From NCBI RefSeq assembly GCF_024497955.1, contig NZ_JANHKP010000009.1, positions 124,001-188,000 on the forward strand: a stretch of DNA of 64,000 nt. Reading direction: 5' to 3'. The notes beneath the pieces were generated by a model, which saw only the letters and a list, made by a program, of their open reading frames with translations, was not told where the DNA came from and ran no database searches. This DNA comes from Streptomyces sp. C10-9-1. Lineage in GTDB: Bacteria > Actinomycetota > Actinomycetes > Streptomycetales > Streptomycetaceae. Shown in pieces: positions 43,389 to 52,152 of this stretch (position 1 is the stretch's first letter; every line of letters starts with the position of its first letter). The position numbers were made by a program, and so were the translations under genes.

Positions 43389-45026
43389 TCAGGCCTTCTC
43401 GACCTTGGTGAGCTCGACCTGGTTGAACAGGTTCATCTCAACGTTCTTGACGTTGGTCGAGTGACCGAAGACGTTCTTGCCAAAGCGCAGCGGGATCACC
43501 GGCATGTCCTTGACGAGGATGTCCTCGGCGGCCTGCCACTTGGTGATGGCCTCGGCCTCGGTCTTCGCCTCGCGGCCCTCCTGGACCAGGCGGTCGAAGT
43601 CCTTGTTGCTGTAGCCGTAGTAGTTGGAGGAACCGTCCGTGGAGAACAGCGGGCCGAGGTAGTTCTCCATCGACGGGTAGTCCATGATCCAGCCGAGGCG
43701 GAACATGCCGGAGAACTTCTTCTCCTCGACCTGCTTCAGCAGCTCGGCGAACTTCGGCACGGCCTGGCCGACGCAGTCGATGCCGAGGTTCTTCTTCAGC
43801 TGGTCGCAGGTGGCGTTGATCCACTGCTCGTGACCACCGTCGGCGTTGTGGCCGATGTTGATCTTGTTGCCCTCGATGCCGCCGGCCTCGGCGAGCAGCT
43901 TCTTGGCCTCGGTCGGGTTGAACTTGCAGGCGTCGCCGCAGGCGCCCTCGCGGTAGCCGCCCACGACCGGGGAGACGAACGCGTCGGCGGAGGACTGCGA
44001 GTTCTGGAAGACGACCTTGATGATCTCGTCGCGGTCGATGGCCATGGAGATGGCCTTGCGGACGCGCGGGTCGGAGAACTTCTTGTCGTACGTCGGGAAG
44101 GCGACGAACTGGAAGGTGGACGCCTCGGAGGACTTGAAGCGGTCGCCCAGCTCGCTCGGGGCGGTGCCCATGACCTCGGTCGGGATCTGGTCCACGACGT
44201 CGAGGTTGTTGGCGAGCAGGTCGTTGTAGGCGGTGTTCTGGTCCTGGTAGATCCGGAACTCGACCGCGTCGACCTTCGGCTTCTCACCGAGCTTGTAGTC
44301 GGCGTACGCCTTGACCTTGACGGCCTTGTCGTGCTCCCACTTGCCGTCCATCTGGAACGGGCCCTGGCCGATCGGCGCCTCTTCGTACGCCTTGATGTCG
44401 GTCAGCGCCGACTGCGGCATCGGGTAGAAGACCGTGTAGCCGAGGACGGACTTGTAGCCGGCGAACGGGGCCTTGAGGGTGACCTCGATGGTCTTGTCGT
44501 CGACGGCCTTCAGGCCGGACAGCTCCTTGGCCGAGGGCTCGGGGGCCTTCTTCGGGCCCTCGTCGCCGTCCGGGTCGACGGGGTTCATCTCGTCGTAGCC
44601 CTGGATGGTGCCGAAGAAGTAGTTGCCGTCGGCGGCGTTGGGGCCGTACGCGCCCCAGTTCCAGGCGCCCACGTAGTCCTTGGCGGTGACGGGGGTGCCG
44701 TCGTGCCAGGTGGCGTCCTTGAGCTTGATCGTCCAGACCTTGTTGTCCGTGCTCTCGATGGACTCCGCGGCGGCCAGGACGGGCTGGTTCTGGGCGTCGA
44801 ACTCGACGAGCGGCGTGAACAGGCCCGACAGGACCTGGGAGCCACCGGACTCCGTGGCCGCCTGCGGGACGAGGCGCTTGGGCTCGGCGATGTTCATGCT
44901 GAACGCGCCGCCGGAGCCCCCTTCGCCCCCGCTCTTGCCCTCGTCACTTCCGCTGCCACAGGCAGTTGCGGCCAGGGCGACGACTATCGCACCCGCGACC
45001 CACTTGGCGCTCTTGGCACCGCGCAT
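43389..45026 (-). CDS. Peptide-binding lipoprotein (SBP family 5), operon A; BldKB-like
   Basis: 545 residues. Signal peptide MRGAKSAKWVAGAIVVALAA with lipobox ATACGSG, then a Gly/Ser-rich tether and the family 5 fold (VLSGLFTPLVEFDAQNQPVLAAAESIES, WTIKLKDATWHDGTPVTAKDYVGAWNWG, GQGPFQMDGKW). GGAGGAA precedes the ATG by 5 nt. The N-terminal sequence and the neighbourhood recall BldKB of S. coelicolor, which imports an extracellular peptide needed for aerial growth, but there bldKA (a permease) comes first, so the identity is not certain and I give no symbol. The 472 bp upstream form the promoter region of operon A. Confidence 0.92.
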   Translation of the reverse strand: MRGAKSAKWVAGAIVVALAATACGSGSDEGKSGGEGGSGGAFSMNIAEPKRLVPQAATESGGSQVLSGLFTPLVEFDAQNQPVLAAAESIESTDNKVWTIKLKDATWHDGTPVTAKDYVGAWNWGAYGPNAADGNYFFGTIQGYDEMNPVDPDGDEGPKKAPEPSAKELSGLKAVDDKTIEVTLKAPFAGYKSVLGYTVFYPMPQSALTDIKAYEEAPIGQGPFQMDGKWEHDKAVKVKAYADYKLGEKPKVDAVEFRIYQDQNTAYNDLLANNLDVVDQIPTEVMGTAPSELGDRFKSSEASTFQFVAFPTYDKKFSDPRVRKAISMAIDRDEIIKVVFQNSQSSADAFVSPVVGGYREGACGDACKFNPTEAKKLLAEAGGIEGNKINIGHNADGGHEQWINATCDQLKKNLGIDCVGQAVPKFAELLKQVEEKKFSGMFRLGWIMDYPSMENYLGPLFSTDGSSNYYGYSNKDFDRLVQEGREAKTEAEAITKWQAAEDILVKDMPVIPLRFGKNVFGHSTNVKNVEMNLFNQVELTKVEKA

Positions 45027-45155
45027 GGGTTCCTCCTCATGAGTCCACTTGTCGCTACATGAGGGCCACTGACGTGGGTGGCGCCGACACCCCTGACGAC
45101 GCCGTGTCAATGACCCGAGTGTGCTCGTGAGTCGGCGCTCCCCACAGCGCATGAC

Positions 45156-45176
45156 CCATTGACCCGAGCTCAATGG
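45156..45176. promoter_or_regulatory. Candidate operator upstream of operon A: CCATTGA-N7-TCAATGG
   Basis: Perfect 7-bp inverted repeat with a 7-bp spacer, 130 bp upstream of the binding-protein start codon, in an AT-richer stretch. Confidence 0.4.
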
Positions 45177-45373
45177 AGCCAACTATTAAGTACGTCCGGG
45201 CCGTAAACCACACTTAAAGGGTCTCGTTTTGACAACATCACCCGGGGCCGTCGAATCGAAATCCGGACAAAGCGAGCACAGACAGACACCCGCGAAACGG
45301 ACCGTTAACACGTGTTCCGGAGAGCGACGGCCGATATGCGGACACCCGGCACGGTAAACCGACTTGACGCACG

Positions 45374-45408
45374 CCACGGCCCCCCGCGGTGGGCGCGGGG
45401 GGCCGTGG
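45374..45408 (-). terminator. typA terminator
   Basis: Perfect 15-bp GC stem (45374-45388 with 45394-45408) and a 5-nt loop, about 90 bp downstream of the typA stop. Confidence 0.8.
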
Positions 45409-45498
45409 TGGAGCTATGCGCTTTTTGCCCGAATTGCCTGAATGGATGTCAGGCCCCCGGCCCGGGCCCGCCGTCGGCGGCCGGGGCGCCGTGCCCGC

Positions 45499-47406
<1,908 letters not shown>

Positions 47407-47718
47407 GGGTGGCTTGCGCTTCTCTCGGGTCGGGGATTCGGCGTGAAGTTCCTCGTACGCCCGCCGGGCGGACGCGCCACGGCTGCCTCCCATGGTACGG
47501 GGCCGCCGCGCAAGGGGCTTCCCCGGCGGGAGGGGACGGGGGGAAGAGACGAGGATCACGCCGCGGGCGCGGGGTGCCACGGCCCCGGGAGCCCGGGTCG
47601 GGGGGCCGGAGACGACCCTGCCCGCCGGGGGGACCGGCGGGCAAGGGAGTTGAGCTGTTCCAGAGCTTGCGAGGGCCGCGTCACGAAGGGGTCACCCGTT
47701 CGAAGCCGCCCCCGGCGG
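47407..47718. other. 312-bp intergenic region, lpqW-like gene to typA
   Basis: No gene seen. It holds the typA upstream region and the terminator of the lpqW-like gene at 47619-47643. The purine run GAGAGAAGCG (complement near 47419-47428) is the only RBS-like signal, 15 nt or so before the typA ATG. Confidence 0.55.
47619..47643 (-). terminator. Terminator of the lpqW-like gene
   Basis: Perfect 10-bp stem (47619-47628 with 47634-47643) and a GGGGA loop, 75 bp after the stop. Confidence 0.65.
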
Positions 47719-50079
47719 TCATCCGGCGGCGGTCTCCCGCCCGGTCGCGTCCTCCGCCCCGCCCGCACCGTCGGGCGCCGCGTCCTTGCGGTAGCCGATG
47801 TCCTGGTAGCGGGGCGTCTCGAAGCCGAAGGCGCCGATGTTGGCCAGGGAGGACTTCACGGCGACCAGGTCGGGGCGCTGGTAGAGCGGGACCGAGCCGG
47901 CCGCGGCCCAGATCCGGGCGTCCGCGCGCCGGATCAGGTCGCGGGCCTCGTCCTCGTCCAGCTCCGCCGCCGCCTGGTCGAACAGCTGGTCGATGTAGTC
48001 GGTGCCCACGCGGGTGTAGTTCTGCTCCACCAGCAGCGAGCCGTCCGAGGCGGGCCGGGGCTTGGCGTGGATGGGCCGCGCGTCCGTGGCCGGGTAGGCG
48101 CTGGCGGGCCAGGAGTACAGGGCCAGGTCGTAGTCGCCGGAGGCGATGTGGTCCGTGAAGTAGCCCTCGTCGGCGACCTTGGTGATCTCGGTGCGGATGC
48201 CGATGCGCTCCAGCATCGCGGAGATCTTGCCGCCCACCGAGCGCAGCGCCTCCGAGCCCGGGCCCGAGGGGAGCACGAAGCGCAGGGTCAGCGGCTTGCC
48301 GTCCTTGCCGACGGCGCCGCCCGCCGCGGCCGGGGAGGGCGCGGCGGTGCCGCGGGGGGCGTAGGCCCCGGACACGCCCTCCCCCGAGCCCTTGGCCTCG
48401 CTCGTGCCCGCGGCGTCCGGCTCGGCGGCGACCGCCCGGGCCTGCTCCCGGATGGCGAGGCTCTGCAGGAGCGCCGCGGGGGCGGGGGCGAGGACGCGGG
48501 TGTCGGCCCGGCCGGCCTCCCGCGCGCGGGTGCCGGCGGCGGGCTTGTCGTCGTCGCCGACGATGTACAGGCCCTCGTCGGAGGCGGCGGGGTCGGCGGA
48601 GGCGTCCCGGCCGCCGGGCTTGTCGGACTGCCCGGCCCCGGCCCCCTGCCCGTCCGCCTTCTCCTGCTCCGCGCCCGCGGCCTGCTCCTCCTGCTTCCGG
48701 GGGACCGCGCCGCCGGGCGTCCAGCCGGCGTCGGCGAGGAGCGCCTGGGCCTGCTCGGTGTCCGGGCCGCCGAGCACACCGCTGGAGTCCTTGTAGGCGG
48801 GCTGGCCCGCGAGGGCCACATGGCTGCCCGGCGGGTCGGCGGGCAGGCCGAGCGGGGCGAGGACGGCCTCCGCCAGCTCCTTGCGGTCGATCGCCCGGGC
48901 CACGGCCTGGCGCACCCGGCGGTCGGCCAGCGGACCGGACTCGCCGTTCATCGCGAGCTGGGTGTAGGCGGGCTCCAGCGACTTGCGGACCCGGAAGCCC
49001 TTGAGGGCCGACTGCTCCTTCGCGTAGGCGGCCCGGGCCGCCGCCGTCCGCTCCCGGGTGGCGCGGGCCGCCTCGGCCGCGCTCGCGTCGGAGCCGTTGG
49101 CGCGGGCCCACGAGCCCAGTGCCGCGGAGGGGGCGAGGTCCGCACCGGGGCCGTGGGCGAGCGGGCGCCCGCCGCGGCCGGCGTCCTTGGCCGCATAGGC
49201 GATGCGGTCCGCCGCGGAGCGGTCGATCTCCGCCACGTCCAGCTCGCCCGCGGCCAGCGCGGCGACCCGCTCGGCCCGGGGCACCGCGGTCAGCACCAGG
49301 GATTCCAGCTTGGCCCGCTCGCCCCACCAGCGGGGGTTGCGGACCAGGGTGGTGGTCTCGGCCTTGCGGTCGATCCTGCCGATCCTGAACGGCCCCGCGG
49401 TCGCGGCGAGCCGGGTGCGGGCGGCGTCGTTGAAGGCGGCCGGGGTGGCGGTGACGTCCTTGGGGTACAGCGGGGTGAACAGCGCCTTCCAGTCCGCGTA
49501 GGGCTTGGCGAAGGTGACCTTGACCTCCAGGTCGCTGTCGCCGCGCTCGATCCGCTCGATCCGCTCGTACCCGGCGTTGCGCGCCGTCCAGTAGGCGGAC
49601 TCCTTGCCGCTCAGCGCCCGCCACTGGGCGAGGAAGTCGGGTGCGCCGATCTCCCGGCCGTCGCTCCAGACCGCCTGCTGGTTGAGCTTGTAGAGCACGA
49701 CCTGCTGCGGCTCGCGCTCGACGACCTCCGCGGACTCCAGGAAGTCCGGGTTGCGCACGGGGCGCCCGCGCTCGTCCATGGTGAACAGCGCGGGGAGGAC
49801 GGCGGAGGCGATCCGGCCGGTGGTGGCGTCCGCGTCGGCCTGGAAGGCGTTCAGGGTCACGGGGACGGAGTCCACCGCCCAGCGCACGGTCCCGCCGTCG
49901 GCGAGGCTGCCGCGCCCGGCCGCCGCGATGTCCCGGGCGGGTGGCCTGGCCGAGGCCCCGTCGTCCCCCGCGGTGCACGCCGACAGGGTGGGCAGTGCGA
50001 GAACGCCGCCGGTGAGCAGGGCGACGGAGCGAAGCCTTCGGGAGCACGTCCGCCCTCGGGGGACCTCGACCTGGGACAT
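47719..50079 (-). CDS. lpqW: LpqW-like family 5 substrate-binding lipoprotein with a 135-residue disordered insert
   Basis: 786 residues, much longer than peptide-binding proteins of this window. A signal peptide with lipobox LSAC gives a lipidated Cys near residue 30. The family 5 fold is visible on both sides of an insert: VPVTLNAFQADADATTGRIASAVLPALFTMD before it and DYDLALYSWPASAYPATDARPI after it. The insert (about residues 455-590) is rich in Ala, Gly, Glu and Asp. It has no ABC permease neighbours and lies beside typA; in mycobacteria the protein here is LpqW, which steers PI-mannoside/lipomannan synthesis rather than importing peptide. ATG 50079 has AGAGG 8 nt upstream; GTG 50088 is possible. 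Confidence 0.8.
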   Translation of the reverse strand: MSQVEVPRGRTCSRRLRSVALLTGGVLALPTLSACTAGDDGASARPPARDIAAAGRGSLADGGTVRWAVDSVPVTLNAFQADADATTGRIASAVLPALFTMDERGRPVRNPDFLESAEVVEREPQQVVLYKLNQQAVWSDGREIGAPDFLAQWRALSGKESAYWTARNAGYERIERIERGDSDLEVKVTFAKPYADWKALFTPLYPKDVTATPAAFNDAARTRLAATAGPFRIGRIDRKAETTTLVRNPRWWGERAKLESLVLTAVPRAERVAALAAGELDVAEIDRSAADRIAYAAKDAGRGGRPLAHGPGADLAPSAALGSWARANGSDASAAEAARATRERTAAARAAYAKEQSALKGFRVRKSLEPAYTQLAMNGESGPLADRRVRQAVARAIDRKELAEAVLAPLGLPADPPGSHVALAGQPAYKDSSGVLGGPDTEQAQALLADAGWTPGGAVPRKQEEQAAGAEQEKADGQGAGAGQSDKPGGRDASADPAASDEGLYIVGDDDKPAAGTRAREAGRADTRVLAPAPAALLQSLAIREQARAVAAEPDAAGTSEAKGSGEGVSGAYAPRGTAAPSPAAAGGAVGKDGKPLTLRFVLPSGPGSEALRSVGGKISAMLERIGIRTEITKVADEGYFTDHIASGDYDLALYSWPASAYPATDARPIHAKPRPASDGSLLVEQNYTRVGTDYIDQLFDQAAAELDEDEARDLIRRADARIWAAAGSVPLYQRPDLVAVKSSLANIGAFGFETPRYQDIGYRKDAAPDGAGGAEDATGRETAAG

Positions 50080-50326
50080 GGCTTGCACCTCTTGGTCCTG
50101 TTGTGTCGATTCTGGAGATGATCACACCGATTCCTCCACTGAAGTGGACGGCCCCCGAGGGCCGCGGCAGACACGGCGGTCCGCGGCGGTGAACTCACCC
50201 GCGCGGACCAAGACCGCCCGCGGGCGCCCTCACCCGGACGGGCGCGGCGCGGCGGCGGGCGCTCCCGGGCCGCGGCGGGAGGCGGGGCGGGGGCGGCGTC
50301 CGGTCGCGGGGGCCCCGGCCGCGACC

Positions 50327-50332
50327 TAACCT
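50327..50332 (+). promoter_or_regulatory. Candidate -10 box (TAACCT), leaderless layout
   Basis: TAACCT lies 7 nt before the GTG at 50340; no RBS between. Confidence 0.45.
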
Positions 50333-50339
50333 CCGGAAT

Positions 50340-52124
50340 GTGACGCGTACCGCCGCGAAGGCCCTGCTCCCGGCGCTGGCCGCGGTGTGGTGGCTGACCG
50401 GTCCCGCCCTCGCCCACCCCCCGGACGGCGCGGCCGGCGCGCGCCCCGGGCCGGACCGGGTCAGCGGCCGGCCGGCCGAGGCCCCCCGCCCCGGTGCGCC
50501 GCCGGACGCCCGCGCCCTCGCCCAGGGCGCCGGGTCCGGGGCGGGCGACCTGGTGCTCCCCATCGCCGCGGTCGGCGGCGCGGGCGCGCTCGCGGCCTAC
50601 GCCTACGCCCGGCGCCGCCGCCGCACCGCCACCCGCACCACGCCCCACGGCGGGCACGGGGGCCTCGACGGCCCCCGCCCGCTGCCCGAACTCGACGCCC
50701 GGGCCCGCCGCGCCCTCGTCGGGACCGAGAACGCCCTGCTCACCAGCGAGGAGGAACTGGACGCGGCCGCGGAGCGGTGCGGCGAGGAGGCCGTCCGGCC
50801 CTTCCGCGAGGCCGCCGCCCGCGCCCGGGAGGAGCTGACGGCCGCGTTCCGGCTGCGCCAGCAGCTCGACGACGCCTACCCGGACGGGGAGTCCGCCCGG
50901 CGGCGGATGCTCGACGAGATCGTGGCCCGGTGCACCGGGGCGGTCCGGAGGCTGGACGCCGAGGCGGAGGACTTCCGGCGGCTGCGGGACCCGCGGCGGA
51001 ACGCGCTGCGGGACCTGGCCGCGGTGCAGCGGCTCCACGACGAGGCCGACGGGCGGATGATGCACGCCGAGGCCGCCCTGCGCGTGATGCGGGAGCGGTA
51101 CGCCTCCGCCGCCTCGGCCCCGGTCGCCGGGGTCGTGGCGACCGCGCGGGAGCGGCTGGCGTTCGCGGCCGGCGCCCTGGCGGAGGCCCACCGGGCCGCC
51201 GGGGGCCGGGACACCGCGGGGGCGGCGGACCGGGTGCGGGCGGCCGAGGCCGCGGTGTCCCAGGCGGGACGCCTGGTGGAGGCCGTCGACCGGCGGGCCC
51301 GGGAACTCGCCGAGGCCGCCGGGAGGCTGCCGGAGGCCCTGGCCGACACCGAGGCGGACCTCGCGGCGGCGCACGCCCTGCTCGACGCCCTCGGCCCCGG
51401 CGCGGTGGCCTCCGGCCCGCTGCGGGCCAGGGAGGCCGTCGCCGTGACCGTGGCCGCCGAGGTGCGGCGGGAGCGGGACGCGGGGCCGTTCGACCCGCTT
51501 GAGGCGCTCCGCAGGGTCGAGGAGGCGGACGGCGCGCTGGACCGGGAGCTGGCCGAGGCCCCGGGCCCGGACCGGGGCACCCTGCGCGCCCGGGCCCTTC
51601 TGGAGCGTGCGCTGCTGGGCGCGCGGGCGGCGGTGCACGCGGCCGACGACTCCATCGCGGTGCACCGGGGCGCGGTGGGCGGCGAGGCCCGGACCCGGGC
51701 GGCGGAGGCGCGCCGCCGCCTGGGGCGGGCCGAGGGGCTGTCGGGGCGGCCGGAGGGCGCGAAGGGCGCCGGGACGGGCGGGGCCGGAGTGCCCGGCGGT
51801 CCCGGGGGCCCGGGGGGCGATCCCCGCTCGGCGCTGGTCGAGGCGCAGCGGGCCGACGCCCTCGCCCGGGAGGCGCTGACGCTCGCCGAGAACGACGTAC
51901 GGGCCTGGCACGCACGCGCCGCCGGAGGCGGCGAGGCGCAGGCGCGGCCGGCGGGAGCGGGCGGCGCGGTACTGGGCGGGATCGTCCTCCTCGGGGAGGC
52001 CGGCGCCGGCGGCCCGCCGCCCGAGGCCACCGGGGTGCTCGGGGGCGGGCAGCCCGCGCGGTTCGGTGGCGGCGCCGCCCGCGGGCGGCGCGAGGGGGAG
52101 GGCGGGGACGGCGACGGGTCCTGA
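50340..52124 (+). CDS. TPM-type membrane protein lacking its TPM domain; coiled-coil rich
   Basis: 594 residues. A signal peptide (ALLPALAAVWWLTGPALA) is followed by only about 45 Pro/Gly-rich residues, a membrane helix (about 78-97, LVLPIAAVGGAGALAAYAYA), the basic stop RRRRR, and a long Ala/Glu/Arg-rich helical region (about 120-520) with phrases such as TSEEELDAAAERCGEEAVRPFREA and RLRQQLDDAYP. Homologues with this tail usually carry a TPM (Rossmann-like phosphatase) domain of about 130 residues between signal peptide and helix; here it is missing. The Gly-rich C-terminus ends GGDGDGS. Starts with GTG at 50340, in a leaderless layout, divergent from lpqW. Confidence 0.8.
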   Translation: MTRTAAKALLPALAAVWWLTGPALAHPPDGAAGARPGPDRVSGRPAEAPRPGAPPDARALAQGAGSGAGDLVLPIAAVGGAGALAAYAYARRRRRTATRTTPHGGHGGLDGPRPLPELDARARRALVGTENALLTSEEELDAAAERCGEEAVRPFREAAARAREELTAAFRLRQQLDDAYPDGESARRRMLDEIVARCTGAVRRLDAEAEDFRRLRDPRRNALRDLAAVQRLHDEADGRMMHAEAALRVMRERYASAASAPVAGVVATARERLAFAAGALAEAHRAAGGRDTAGAADRVRAAEAAVSQAGRLVEAVDRRARELAEAAGRLPEALADTEADLAAAHALLDALGPGAVASGPLRAREAVAVTVAAEVRRERDAGPFDPLEALRRVEEADGALDRELAEAPGPDRGTLRARALLERALLGARAAVHAADDSIAVHRGAVGGEARTRAAEARRRLGRAEGLSGRPEGAKGAGTGGAGVPGGPGGPGGDPRSALVEAQRADALAREALTLAENDVRAWHARAAGGGEAQARPAGAGGAVLGGIVLLGEAGAGGPPPEATGVLGGGQPARFGGGAARGRREGEGGDGDGS

Positions 52125-52152
52125 AGCGGCACGGCCCGATCGCGGCGGCCCT

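Larger units (their letters stand above)
45027..45498. promoter_or_regulatory. 472-bp region: operon A promoter/leader and typA terminator
   Basis: No gene seen. The stretch 45170-45330 is markedly less GC-rich than the rest of the window and is the likely promoter region of operon A. It holds the 21-bp inverted repeat at 45156-45176, a 10-bp palindrome AACACGTGTT (45307-45316) and two copies of TGACCCGAG (near 45113 and 45161). A confident -35/-10 pair could not be chosen. The typA terminator lies at 45374-45408. Confidence 0.5.

Noticed and set aside
32288..45026. Natural-product gene cluster around the peptide transporters
   Set aside because: No NRPS, PKS, lanthipeptide or other biosynthetic enzyme is present; the transporters are complete importers with binding proteins.
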